Shown piece by piece: positions 44,487 to 54,850 of a stretch of DNA of 64,000 nt. The position numbers were made by a program, and so were the translations under genes. The notes beneath the pieces were generated by a model. It saw nothing but the letters and a program-made list of their open reading frames with translations, searched no databases and was not told the DNA's origin. The number at the start of each line of letters is the position of its first letter. Position 1 is the first letter of the stretch. Source of the stretch: Mesostigma viride (lineage: Eukaryota > Streptophyta > Mesostigmatophyceae > Mesostigmatales > Mesostigmataceae); contig RPFO01000165.1 of NCBI GenBank assembly GCA_009746045.1, positions 6,696,036 to 6,760,035 of the forward strand. The letters are read 5' to 3'.

Positions 44487-44889
44487 CGCCTACTATGCCC
44501 ATGCCCATGCCTATGCCACCACCCATGCCAGCCATGCCCATGCCGCCGCCCATGCCCATGCCACCACCGCCCATGCCAGCCATGCCCATGCCCATGCCGC
44601 CGCCCATGCCACCGCCGCCCACGCCACCGCCGCCCAGCCCCATGCCCATCCCACCGCCGCCCATGCCAGCCATGCCCATTCCCAGCCCCATGCCCATGCC
44701 ACCGCCCATGCCCATGCCAGCGCCGCCCATGCCAGCGCCGCCCACGCCACCGCCGCCCAGCCCCATGCCCATCCCACCGCCGCCCATGCCAGCCATGCAC
44801 ATTCCCAACCCCATGCCCATGCCAGCCATATAGCCCTGCCTATGCCACCGCCGCCCATGCCAGCCATAGCCATGCATGCCCATGCCACC

Positions 44890-44950
<61 letters not shown>

Positions 44951-44961
44951 CCACCGCCCAC
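44487..44961 (+). repeat. CCCATG/GCCACC hexamer satellite, array 1
   Basis: Hexamers CCCATG are interspersed with GCCACC, GCCAGC and GCCGCC variants. The period divides by three and contains no stop codon, so all six frames are open (MPMP, HAHA and CPCP repeats). These frames are low-complexity artefacts. Confidence 0.9.
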
Positions 44962-44984
44962 ACTAGGAACTCAATTTCTGAGAA

Positions 44985-45300
44985 AATTCTTAAAACCCCT
45001 CAATTTTCTCACCCCTTTGAGAAAAAAGGTGAGAAAAGTGAGAAAAATCTCAATTTTTTTCCGCAAACGCTAGGCAACAAAATCTCACCAGGGTGAGATT
45101 TTGGTGAGAAAAAGGGGGTTTGGGTGAGATTTGGGTGAGAAAAAACCCTAAAGTGAGAAAAAAGGTGAGAATGGGTGAGAAAAAGTGAGAAAAAGTGAGA
45201 AAAAGTGAGAAAATTGAGAAGTTTCTCACCAACACGAGAAAAATCACTAACACGAGAAAAATCACAAGTCAACGTGGTGAGAAATTTCTCACCAAGAGTG
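44985..45300 (+). repeat. GTGAGAAA satellite with central palindrome, array 1
   Basis: Degenerate GTGAGAAA units follow the hexamer array. Near the centre, CAAAATCTCACC (45078-45089) and GGTGAGATTTTG (45092-45103) form an inverted repeat with 12-bp arms and a 2-nt spacer. The related array at 55720 has an even longer perfect palindrome. Confidence 0.85.
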
Positions 45301-45367
45301 TAACACGAAAAAAATCATGAGCTTTATTTCATTAAGTCATTAATATGAAAATAAACTCAGCACCACT

Positions 45368-45420
45368 AATTAATTAATTACATGATTAATTGAACTCGTG
45401 CTCCCGTTGGATCACGGAGC
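45368..45420 (-). repeat. Inverted TAAT tail with family-2 end
   Basis: A TAATTAATTAATTA run, then ACTCGTGCTCCCGTTGG and CACGGAGCA. This is the reverse complement of the family-2 end seen at 24411, and closely matches 57257-57310. Confidence 0.55.
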
Positions 45421-45934
45421 ACCGAAGTGCTTTTAATCCCTGTGTGTGCACAACAGGAAGGGCACAGAGCCCCTTTCTCCTTCATGCCAAAGGCATGTCG
45501 CAGCTGCTATTGGACCCGATAAACGATCCGGCAATCTCTGGGTGCAATAAGACCCATGTGAGCATATCATAACGGGTGCATGGGCAAGTGATCTGAGCAT
45601 TGCCATGACGTAGCATGGTTGTACAAGGACTAAGCTAAGGCTATGGCTGGTTGTGTATCGTGTGTTAGCGGTGCACGTGACTAGGTATAATGGCTCAGCT
45701 AGGCAAACATTCTAGGCATGGCTGCCATGGCGGCAGAGACTGCCAATGATTACAAGCTAGGGCTATTCTAGCCCGCAGGGGGCGTCCACATCTCGTGGTT
45801 GATCATCAGGTCCCCGCCCCTCCAGTAAACCTTGGGACGTCAGGATTGTTGATTCCCAGCACGTTGAACGCGTTGTGTCAGCACAGCGATCCCCCCTGCA
45901 TCCAAACAAAGGCACACCGATAACCAAGAAAAGA
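45421..45934. other. No gene recognised
   Basis: Only short frames. Probably the body of the retroposon whose tail lies at 45368 (minus strand), but no internal feature was recognised. Confidence 0.4.
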
Positions 45935-46140
45935 GTATGCAAATGTGCAGCCTTGTTCATTGAAATTATGGCTGGCTTACGCAAAGAGCGACTGTAAGAT
46001 GACCTATACAGTGGGGCCGGAAACAGCTTGCTTGATCAGGGCGTGTTTTTCGAGCTTCACTGGCCGGGAGTGTCTAGTGGTGAGAACCATTGCTGCGATC
46101 GCTTTCCCACCATTTACGAGGAAATACCCGCAAATGAAAA
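45935..46140 (+). repeat. Dispersed repeat D, copy 1
   Basis: TTCATTGAAATTATGGCTGG, AGAGCGACT and GTGGGGCCGGAAAC recur in the same order on the minus strand at 54520-54850. The first part also recurs on the plus strand at 58196-58350. About 80-85% alike by eye. No coding potential. Confidence 0.65.
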
Positions 46141-46352
46141 ACCACTGAAACGGTCTAGCTTGATTCAGTCATTGCATTAGCCACATGCCATCATGCATGT
46201 TTCCAAACGTCCAAGAACTGCCCACGGTGCAAATGCAAAAATCCGGAGGACACGACCTCATTGCTTCATATTTGTATGCAGAAGAATAAAAAAGTAACAT
46301 GCATTAAGGGCCCGCCTGCATAAAGGGCCTGAATTCTGATGCGGGCCCAACG

Positions 46353-46969
46353 AGTTAACGTAAAGGATTTACGTTAGATGGATAGAGATTGTTACGCTCT
46401 TTCCAACGGCACCTTGAACGCCTCATTTGGTTAAGGAACGTAAAAGTTATGACGTTTCCTAGGCTGTGCCGACAGTACCCGGCGCGCCACTGTGGGCGCG
46501 TACGGACACAGGATGTACAAGTGTCACTTTCATAGTCCGCAGGACGTTGACAGGACTTGTACAGGACTTGATGGTCAATTGATAGGTAGGCGCACTGTAG
46601 CGCGCCAAGACCTATGAGACAATTGATGCTGACTAGTGTACGGATAGGTCCACAGGACTAGCCGTATGGACAATTGATAGATCTGCGCGCCAAAGGCGTG
46701 CCAGAGTCTGTGTAATCAATTGATTGACAGTTCAGCTGTGACAGTGCAGCTGAATACTTGGACGCGTCCCTAGCAAGCTATATGAGTGACTTGGTCACAC
46801 CGGGACGCTAGTTCTTGCGTGCACGTTCTCTTGGCACTGCGACCCTGTCGCCTGTGCTGCGTGCAGTCTTGGAAGTGACGTGACTTACGTCTGTGTTTCC
46901 TTGTTATTAATAAAGGCAACTTCCTGCAAGAACCATGGCGGAATTCGTGGCATTCTCACCCTCACAACT
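46353..46969 (+). repeat. Copia 5' LTR (617 bp)
   Basis: Starts AGTTAACG and ends CTCACAACT. It contains four CAATTGAT sites (46576, 46620, 46671, 46717) alternating with GCGCGCC-type sites. A TATA-like CTATATGA lies at 46778 and an AATAAA signal at 46909-46914. Confidence 0.9.
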
Positions 46970-46992
46970 CGTATTACACGCCTCGTCAAAAG

Positions 46993-47657
46993 ATGCCAAA
47001 TTCTGAAGAATTCCGGATTCCCGCCGATGAGGAAATAGCCGCTCCGCCGGCTGGTCCTCCGTCAAGACCGACTGCGCCGTCGTGGCAGCAATTGCTCGAC
47101 GAAGTAACGGTCTCGCTCGACGAGCTTCATCGTCAGCAGCGTGCAGCTCACGCATTGCTCGGGGATAACCCCGAGGACCCCGATTTGCCAGCACTGGTGC
47201 CGGCTATACGCGCACTGTTGGACCAGATTCGAACATTTTATCGACATTTACGGTCCAGGTGCGGGGAGGTTTGCGGTCGGTGACCGAAGTCACGACTGCC
47301 ATTGAGGAGTTGGACAACGCCATCTCTTCACTCACCGGTTACCAGAGAAACCTGCAAAACTGGGCATCGCTACGCACGGGGGGCGCGCCGGCGGTGTCGA
47401 CAAATTTGTTTCAGGATCTCGCGTTGCTATCGCTGCTCACACGCGGCGTACGCAGTCGCGAGCGCCAGGTTTTAATTAACCTGGTGGCATTTCTCGCTCT
47501 CTGCGAGAGTGGATTCCCGCAGGGTGGGAATTGTTACGATTTTTACACATCCTCTGCGCCTCGTCGCGCGTCGGCGCGTCGCAACTTACGCGGCGGGGAG
47601 CACACCGGTTTTAATACATACCGGTGCAGGTCCGGAGCTGGATATGGAGGATCGTGA
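46993..47657 (+). other. Copia 5' leader with two overlapping short frames
   Basis: Frames 46993-47283 (96 codons, starting at an ATG; DEVTVSLDELHRQQRAAHAL is helical) and 47259-47657 (IEELDNAISSLTGYQRNLQN) overlap by 25 bases in different phases. Both look like short coiled-coil peptides. Their position before gag is unusual for a Copia element. They could be one frameshifted or spliced leader protein. No family recognised. Confidence 0.35.
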
Positions 47658-47869
47658 GTTCGTATACAGTACTGCGACTTCAGGGGCCTTGACTACTAGT
47701 CGGCCTAATTTTTCTCCAGTACTCGTCGACATTTTTTTTTGTCGATTTTTCAGCGGCAATTCGCGGGGGCGGCAGCGACACCGGCGCAGGCGGCAGTGGC
47801 GACACAAAATTTTGTTCATACTTTTCTGCTGCTTAGCTGAGGTGTTCTTTGAATAGCTGGTAGTGCAGG

Positions 47870-48981
47870 ATGGCTGAGGGACGCCGTAGCAAGGGTCCAG
47901 CCAGTGGGAATGGTGGTGGTGCTGGGAGTGGAACCGCTCACGTAGATGACGTGGGGGTTACCGGAGAAATCACCAATCTTCATGTGAATAATAATAATGC
48001 ACAAGCTGTTCTTGGTTATGATCTTACCACCCAGGGTTTGCTTATTGTGAATCAACTGCAACCTGTCACGTCAGACACTAAGCCTAAGCAGGCTGAGGAG
48101 TTTGTGGAGGGCTAGAGGGGTTTCCAAGTTTGTACGGTGGTACAAACTATTACCAGATCTGGATAGGTAGCCAGACTTTTGGCAAGTGTACTGATCAGAT
48201 TAAGGACCTCACTAGAGAGTGTAAGAAGGCCGACAAGGCCTGGTCCAGCTACGTGGCAGAGTTAAAGGAGCTGCTGGAGGATCAGAGGAAGAAAGTGGGG
48301 ATCCATTGGCAGGATAAATACCAGGGGTGGGAGGTCAAGGGGGACCTGATCCAGAACTTCCTCAACTATTGTAAGATGGTTGAGGAGGGCAGGGCTCACG
48401 GCTTTAATGTCGCTGATAACATAGCCCTAACCAACTGGCTCAAGGTTTCTGGGCTGGACAAGGCTACACGTGGCTCCTTAAAGGTCATGTGTGCCCCACA
48501 CTCAACCCTCAAGGCCTACAAGGTCATAATCAAACAAGCACTCGAGGCAGAGGAGCTGTTTGAGGGTGGAGTGCCAGCAGTGAAGGCTACCCAGGCAGGC
48601 GGGCGTACCCAGGGTGGCTCCAAGACGTCTGAGGCTGACCGAAGCCAAGGAGGGCGTAGGGGCAACCATAACAAGCGCAAGGGAGATCATTCACCTGATT
48701 CTGACAGGAGGTCACACTCCAAGTCGGTGTTCAGGCGGGTGGGTGGTCAGCCCAAGCAGGGCAACGCGTCTGACAACGGGGGCAGTGGCCAGGGCAAGTC
48801 AAAGATACAATGCTACCTGTGCAAGGGGTGGGGGCACATCAAGAAGGAGTGTCCCAGCTTCAAGAAGTCCCAGGGCCAGGGCAGCAAGAATAACAACAAC
48901 AACAACAAGAAGAACAACAACAAGTCCCAGGCAGGCCAGCCTTCAAAGGGCAGTCAGCAAGAAGACAACAAGGAGCAGTGA
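47870..48981 (+). CDS. Copia gag with zinc knuckle (one frame break)
   Basis: It starts at the ATG 47870 with a Gly/Ser-rich N-terminus. A one-base difference near 48112 puts a TAG in frame; the other frame then continues to 48981. The body has helical gag-like sequence (KKADKAWSSYVAELKELLED), then a basic Gln/Gly/Arg-rich region. The zinc knuckle CYLCKGWGHIKKEC (C-x2-C-x4-H-x4-C) lies near 48810, followed by an Asn/Lys run. It packages the element RNA. Its last codon CAG is followed by TGA, then CTG, with the same frame open through all of pol. About 370 residues in total. Confidence 0.75.
48979..48981 (+). promoter_or_regulatory. Candidate gag-pol UGA readthrough codon (Copia)
   Basis: The context is CAG TGA CTG. 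Upstream (gag) and downstream (pol) are in the same phase with no other stop up to 52605. A C after UGA is a known weak-termination context. Function is inferred. Confidence 0.5.
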
Positions 48982-51900
48982 CTGTCTGAGGCAACCCCTA
49001 CACACCTTAATTCACCCAAGGGGGAGGCCAGGTGCTCCAATGCAGATTTTATATCTGGGCAACAAGAGGGTGATCTCCAGGTTCAGTGTGGCCCCAGGTC
49101 ACCTGGAGAGGTACAGGTTCCTATGAAGACGTCCTTGACAGCTGGTGCAGCTGTAAGAATGTCTGACCCCATGCATCCTCGTGCTGGGCACGAGGGTGGA
49201 CCTCTCATTTTGAGAGAAACCAATGTACAACCACAGAGGGGTGTGAAGGCCTCTGGTGGTATGCATGTGGTCCCTGCTGGCGGTCCAGGTGTTGGGCATG
49301 AGCAGGGTGACTCAGGCTCTGAGTCAGAACAGGATGGAAGTCAGCATGGTGATGCTGGACAACCTGACAGCACAGTCCTGACTGTGCCAGGGACTGCTTC
49401 CTCTGTGTACCAGGAGTTGGGTGCCCGAATCCACAACATGTTTGGGCATGCCACTTCTCTGTCAAACAACTTTGCCTTCCGTATGGGCAGGGCACCCCTT
49501 CTTAAGGCGTGTCAGCAAGCTGCCTCACGGTGTAAGTGCCAGTTGTCCTCCAACAAGCCCAGGAAATCACATGCCAAAGCTCTACCTCAGAGCATTGGTG
49601 ATCTGCAGTGTGATATCCAACACATCAGGGGCATGCAACTGTTGGTGTGCGTGGACAGGTACACGAAATACAAGGTGCTGGAGCATTTACCTTCTATGAA
49701 GAACAGGTACTTGCTGGCTGCCCTGCAGAATGTAAGAGCCAAGTTTCCTACCACAAGGATCCAGGTGGACATGCAGTTTCAGCATCTCAAGGGTGATCCT
49801 ACCCTTCCTGAGTTGCTGGTTACACCTAGGGAGGCTCATGGGCAGCAGGGTGCTATCGAGAGGGCAATCCAGGAGGTCAAGAAATTGATCATCTCTGAAG
49901 ACTGGGTACCCTTGTCTGCACCTGCACTTGTCAGGAGTGCATGGCTGAGGAACGTGGAGCAGCAGCTGAACAGCAGGGTTAACTTCTACTATGATGGAGT
50001 TGCTGTCAGCCCAATGGGTCTATATCATGGCCTGTGCCCACCACATGTGCTGGAGGGCTGGAAACATGCTGCACATGTCACCTTTGCCAAGCTGAGGGAG
50101 AAGGACCGGGGTTGGAAGATGCTGGAGCCACAAGTGGGTCAGAAGGTCCTAGCTTGGAAGGAACCTAGCCTTTATGGCAAACGTGGTAGCTGGAGTCCTG
50201 GGGTGGTTACCCAGGTTGATGAAGCTAGCCACGCATGCTTGGTCAGCATGGAGGACGAACCAAAGCATGTACACCGGCTGAGTTGGTCATATGTCAAGCC
50301 TAACCTGATGAATGAGGGCAGTCAGGCACAAGGCTCACAGGATCTGCAGGATTTTCAGGTCCCAGGTGACATCACTGACGCAACGACCACATCTGTTGCA
50401 GGGGAATCTGTCAGCCCTGGCCAGGTTGCAGAGGTACTTGTTGAACAGGCTGCAAGGTCAACAGCTGGGGAGTCAACTGTCAAGCCCAAGGCACTAACCA
50501 AGCCCAGGGGGACAAGTTTGGCTGGATTGATTGGGGCTCTACAAAGGGCCAAGAAGCAGCCCAAGGTAGCCAAGCTCAGGTGGCATGGCAATCTGGGGCT
50601 GGACACTGCCTTAGAGGTAGACACTAATTCTCAGGTTTCCATCATTGGGACCAGGGCTGCAGCAGGGTACAGCATGTCTGAACCCAGCTATCAGTTTGTG
50701 TCTGACTTCAGTGGCGGGGTACACGTGAAGGTACTGGGTGAGGTATTCATTCCTATCCTTGGACAGGACACTGCTTTTTGTGTCTTGGAGGGCTATCAAG
50801 GACCTGCTCTTCTGGGGCAGAATTTCCTATGCCAGGATGGGGTAGTGATCACGTCCTCTCTCCTGACTAAGGAAGGGGCTGGTCAGGTCCCACTGATTAA
50901 TTTCAGGACCACTCACCTATCACGTGCAGTAACCAGGTCGGTTAAGCGTGTGCAAGTGTGCCAGGGGCAGGAGCCCTTGGTTGATGACCTCATACTGCCA
51001 GCTGCTAGTCATCCAAGCAGTTTGGGCATTGGTCCTCACTCACTTGCTGGACACAGCCCTATCAACTACCAAGGCCTGGTGAAGCTCATGTCCTCTCCCA
51101 TTATGTGTCCCCAGGTCACACTGGGTCTGATTAAATCTGGGGAGGACTGGATCTCCAAGAAATGCGTGGAACCTGTCAATGACCTGCCTCCTGCACGACG
51201 TCTACTCAAGCTCAAGTTTGTCATCAAGATGAAGGAGGTGGACGGGGTCAAGGTACCACATGTCAGGCCAGTGCTGAATGAGTTCAAGGGTACTGGTGAG
51301 TGCACTGCTGAGGAGTTGTATACCCCTGGCATGCTGCATGATACTTGGAGGCTGCTGCTGTGTGTCTTTCTAGGCCTTCTCAACAAGGGCTTGGACTATG
51401 GCTCAGTGGTGATAGACTTCAAGAGGGCATTTCTGGAGGGTGATGCAGATGTGGCACAGGAAAAGTGGGAGGGCAAGACGCCTTTCTATGTTAGGGTGCC
51501 TGCTGTATGGAAAAGGGACATCCACACGGAGTTCCTTAAAATCCTCAAGGGCCTGGAGGGCCTGAGGTCAAGTCCAATAATCTGGAGGGAGACTCTCAAC
51601 CGTTTCCTGAAGGAGCATTGCAACTTGAAGGTCTCTCCTGTAGACCCCTGTCTGTTTCTGGGGCAATGGGAAGGCCTGCCAGTGTATGCTTCGCTGCACG
51701 GGGATGACCTACATCTGATAGCTCCCACGTCGTGGCTTAAGGAGCTGATCTCCATCATTAAGTCCAAGTTTCCTCTGGGTAGGGAGCAATGGCAGGTGGA
51801 GAATGAGCCTCTGCTGTTTGTGGGCATGGAGGCCACACTGGTGAAGAAGGGGGAGTGGCGTATGCTGCTGGTGGGGGGCAATGATTATCAAGAGACCCTC

Positions 51901-52605
51901 ATTAGCAAGCTTCCTCCAACCATCACACAGGCACTGTGTCCCATGGTGAGGGGCATGGTTGCTTGGGTGGCAGGCATTTCCAGGCCAGACCTTATGGTCA
52001 TAGCCAGGTTGCCTGATGACATGCTGGTGGAGCTAGGGTCTGCCAAGGTGGCTGATCAGGTCAGGGCTTCATCTGGCATTCTGTTGTCTGCAGTGGATTT
52101 ATCACAACCCATTTGCATGGAGCTGTATGTGGATAGCTCAATGGACAGCAGGCAGGTCTCCAAGGTCAGGGGCAGGGCTGCAGGGCTCTTTGTGCTCAGA
52201 CAGGAAGGCCTGGGGAGTTTGGTGAGCTGGTTTAGTCGCCTGCACAAACGGGTGGCTGTCAGCAGTGATGTGGCAGAATGCAGGGCTATTTGTGAAGGCA
52301 TTCACACAAGCCTTTATCTGAAGGAGTTGCTTCATCAGATGACTTCTAACACTCCTTGGCCACTTCAGGTTACCACTCTTCTAAAAACAGACTCCATGGG
52401 GATGGTGCAGTTTGTGCACAGGCAGATGGCCAGAAGTAGGGACTTGGATTATCTCCTTCTTAAGGAGTTGTCCTCCTTGGCCAATATTGAGCATATCCCT
52501 GGGGTTGACAATCCTGCTGATGCTTTGACCAAGCTAGTGCAGAAGGCAGCAGTGCAATACAAGGTTCTTCAGTCTCTGATGGACCCATCTCAGCAAGCTG
52601 TCTAA
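48982..52605 (+). CDS. Copia pol polyprotein (IN-PR-like-RT-RNase H), intact
   Basis: The frame is open from 48982; the first ATG is at 49123 (1160 codons, numbering from there). Integrase: zinc region HNMFGHATSL...CKCQ (~105-150), then Asp in LQCDIQHIRG (~162), Asp in IQVDMQFQ (~215) and Glu in GAIERAIQEVKK (~245). Retropepsin-like region at ~490-570: EVDTNSQVSIIG where DTG is expected, ending ALLGQNFL. RT: VVIDFKRAFLEGD (~764) and LHGDDLHLIA (~859), the DD active site. RNase H: ELYVDSS (~1002), ECRAICEG, LKTDSMGMV and PADALTK. PR between IN and RT is not the usual Copia order (PR-IN-RT-RH). The protein makes and integrates the element cDNA. Confidence 0.85.
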   Translation: MSEATPTHLNSPKGEARCSNADFISGQQEGDLQVQCGPRSPGEVQVPMKTSLTAGAAVRMSDPMHPRAGHEGGPLILRETNVQPQRGVKASGGMHVVPAGGPGVGHEQGDSGSESEQDGSQHGDAGQPDSTVLTVPGTASSVYQELGARIHNMFGHATSLSNNFAFRMGRAPLLKACQQAASRCKCQLSSNKPRKSHAKALPQSIGDLQCDIQHIRGMQLLVCVDRYTKYKVLEHLPSMKNRYLLAALQNVRAKFPTTRIQVDMQFQHLKGDPTLPELLVTPREAHGQQGAIERAIQEVKKLIISEDWVPLSAPALVRSAWLRNVEQQLNSRVNFYYDGVAVSPMGLYHGLCPPHVLEGWKHAAHVTFAKLREKDRGWKMLEPQVGQKVLAWKEPSLYGKRGSWSPGVVTQVDEASHACLVSMEDEPKHVHRLSWSYVKPNLMNEGSQAQGSQDLQDFQVPGDITDATTTSVAGESVSPGQVAEVLVEQAARSTAGESTVKPKALTKPRGTSLAGLIGALQRAKKQPKVAKLRWHGNLGLDTALEVDTNSQVSIIGTRAAAGYSMSEPSYQFVSDFSGGVHVKVLGEVFIPILGQDTAFCVLEGYQGPALLGQNFLCQDGVVITSSLLTKEGAGQVPLINFRTTHLSRAVTRSVKRVQVCQGQEPLVDDLILPAASHPSSLGIGPHSLAGHSPINYQGLVKLMSSPIMCPQVTLGLIKSGEDWISKKCVEPVNDLPPARRLLKLKFVIKMKEVDGVKVPHVRPVLNEFKGTGECTAEELYTPGMLHDTWRLLLCVFLGLLNKGLDYGSVVIDFKRAFLEGDADVAQEKWEGKTPFYVRVPAVWKRDIHTEFLKILKGLEGLRSSPIIWRETLNRFLKEHCNLKVSPVDPCLFLGQWEGLPVYASLHGDDLHLIAPTSWLKELISIIKSKFPLGREQWQVENEPLLFVGMEATLVKKGEWRMLLVGGNDYQETLISKLPPTITQALCPMVRGMVAWVAGISRPDLMVIARLPDDMLVELGSAKVADQVRASSGILLSAVDLSQPICMELYVDSSMDSRQVSKVRGRAAGLFVLRQEGLGSLVSWFSRLHKRVAVSSDVAECRAICEGIHTSLYLKELLHQMTSNTPWPLQVTTLLKTDSMGMVQFVHRQMARSRDLDYLLLKELSSLANIEHIPGVDNPADALTKLVQKAAVQYKVLQSLMDPSQQAV

Positions 52606-53554
52606 GCTGGTGCATGGTTATAGGGCATTGGAGAGCAGATTGTGTGGTAGTGTCAGCATTGTGACTGGCATAATACCTGTATTTTAGTCTGTACTAAGGC
52701 TCATGGACCATGGTACACTCACTCTGATTTTAATCAGGATACAGCCAGGTTTTGGCTGGGGTTCATGCTGTTGACTACACAAGGTTGACAGGTCCATTAC
52801 AGACCATGTATTCTATTTTAAAAGAAATGTATATTTGTACATACTTCTCACAATGGTCTGGGAACCTTTATTCTGGGGTTTATAGGGCGGGGTTCGATTC
52901 CCTGGTATTATGTTTCTACAAGCTGGCCTGTTCAGGTGTTTGCCTGTTCAGACTTCCCTAGTTCCCCAGGGCAGGATTTAATTGTTGCCTATGTGTTTCA
53001 TTTTGTCATTTGTTTGCTGTGGCAGTTTACCATCTGGCAAGTAGACGGGCGCCGTAAGACGGGCGCCAATAGACCCCTGTTGAGAGAATGACAGGCAAAC
53101 TATTGTAATACGCCTTACTTTGTCAAGTGGTATTTTAATTGTCATGGATTTATTGTACTTATATTGAATATGTACTGGGTTTTATGGGATTAGTATCTGG
53201 GATTAATGTAACTCACCGCCAGAAGGTCATTGTACTGGAGGCTCTACCGAGGTGATGGGATTAATTCCTGGAGAAGACCTCATAGAATTAACCTGTATGT
53301 ATTTAATTTTGTGTGCTTCTAATATCTGGTGGTACTCTGTAATGCCACTTCCATAGGTTTTTTCCATTTCTCATGGAATGGTTTTCCCTGTGGCAGATCT
53401 GTTTCTTTTCCAGTTCCTTAAAAGAAAGGGCTGGGGGAATGGCATTGGCCATTAAAGACATCTGTTCAAGCTTCAAGCTGGAGTGAAGGACATTTCAAGC
53501 TACTTCAAGGGTCCCTGGCAGGGGATGTGATCCCTAAAGAAAAGAAGGGATTGG
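52606..53554 (+). other. Copia 3' internal region
   Basis: This runs between the pol stop and the 3' LTR. It ends with a purine tract (AAAGAAAAGAAGGGA, 53536-53550) just before the LTR, the expected polypurine tract. No frame longer than ~70 codons. Confidence 0.6.
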
Positions 53555-54171
53555 AGTTAACGTAAAGGATTTACGTTAGATGGATAGAGATTGTTACGCT
53601 CTTTCCAACGGCACCTTGAACGCCTCATTTGGTTAAGGAACGTAAAAGTTATGACGTTTCCTAGGCTGTGCCGACAGTACCCGGCGCGCCACTGTGGGCG
53701 CGTACGGACACAGGATGTACAAGTGTCACTTTCATAGTCCGCAGGACGTTGACAGGACTTGTACAGGACTTGATGGTCAATTGATAGGTAGGCGCACTGT
53801 AGCGCGCCAAGACCTATGAGACAATTGATGCTGACTAGTGTACGGATAGGTCCACAGGACTAGCCGTATGGACAATTGATAGATCTGCGCGCCAAAGGCG
53901 TGCCAGAGTCTGTGTAATCAATTGATTGACAGTTCAGCTGTGACAGTGCAGCTGAATACTTGGACGCGTCCCTAGCAAGCTATATGAGTGACTTGGTCAC
54001 ACCGGGACGCTAGTTCTTGCGTGCACGTTCTCTTGGCACTGCGACCCTGTCGCCTGTGCTGCGTGCAGTCTTGGAAGTGACGTGACTTACGTCTGTGTTT
54101 CCTTGTTATTAATAAAGGCAACTTCCTGCAAGAACCATGGCGGAATTTGTGGCATTCTCACTCTCACAACT
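53555..54171 (+). repeat. Copia 3' LTR (617 bp)
   Basis: Same length and termini as the 5' LTR. Differences seen: T for C in GAATTTGTGG and T for C in CACTCTCAC near the end. Followed by the duplication CAACG. Confidence 0.9.
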
Positions 54172-54519
54172 CAACGGCAGCACCGCCAAAGCAGATAAGG
54201 GCCCGCAGTCTAGCTGATGCGGGCCCCACGGCACCACCGCCATAGCAGAGCTCGAAGGTCGTGGTGCGCGTGAAACGTACGTACCTATGCCCTTTGTCGG
54301 TAGGTGCCGTTGGGGTCAAATTGGGTGCCGCCAAAATCGGGCCGACGCGTCAATAGACTGAGGCCGTCGATGAGTGCCATCATGCGGCTTGGGTCACTTC
54401 TGTTGGAGAACTTCAGCTAAGTTAACTTAACGCAAACTACTGGTCGCCCGCGTCGGGAACCGGCCCAACGGCTCTCCCGCAACAGAAAATTACGCGGCAT
54501 ACTGCATAAGTCGTCGGAT

Positions 54520-54850
54520 GGTTACATTTCGACGGTCAAGATTTCATGATGAGGTTTGCGTTCAATTCGCCGCAGTTTGCCGCCCAGAGAAAGTAGTTGT
54601 TGGACTCGTTGCCCACGATGAAACACAATCAAGCAAGCCGTTTCCGGCCCCACCGTGTAGGTCATACATAGTCGCTCTTCACGTCAGCCAGCCGAAATTT
54701 CAATGCACAAGGCTACACATTTCCATCTCCATTCATATTCATAATCCTGCACGACTCGAAAACGCGGACAAGATAACGGCAGGCTCGAGCTACCATGGTC
54801 CGGATTCTCCCGATTTCTGGCCTGCGCTGGTTGTCTCCTTGATATTGGCA
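54520..54850 (-). repeat. Dispersed repeat D, copy 2 (inverted)
   Basis: The reverse complement matches 45935-46140 (GGCTGGCTGACG, AGAGCGACT, GGGGCCGGAAAC). Its right part (54700-54845) is an inverted repeat of 58196-58345. A 148-codon minus frame overlapping it is not supported as a gene. Confidence 0.65.

Larger units (their letters stand above)
46353..54171 (+). mobile_element. Ty1/Copia LTR retrotransposon, 7.8 kb
   Basis: Two 617-bp LTRs are flanked by the 5-bp duplication CAACG (46348-46352 and 54172-54176). The termini are AGTT...AACT, not TG...CA. RT and RNase H come last in pol, the Copia order, with the integrase at the start. The LTRs differ by only about two bases at their 3' ends by eye, so the insertion is recent. 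A long 5' region precedes gag and ~950 bp follow pol. Confidence 0.9.

Noticed and set aside
44410-45096. Frames of 183 and 221 codons on opposite strands
   Set aside because: Same low-complexity hexamer satellite; no coding evidence.
52880-52910. GGTTCGATTCC, a tRNA B-box-like sequence (also a weaker one near 54966)
   Set aside because: No matching A box, acceptor stem or cloverleaf around either site.
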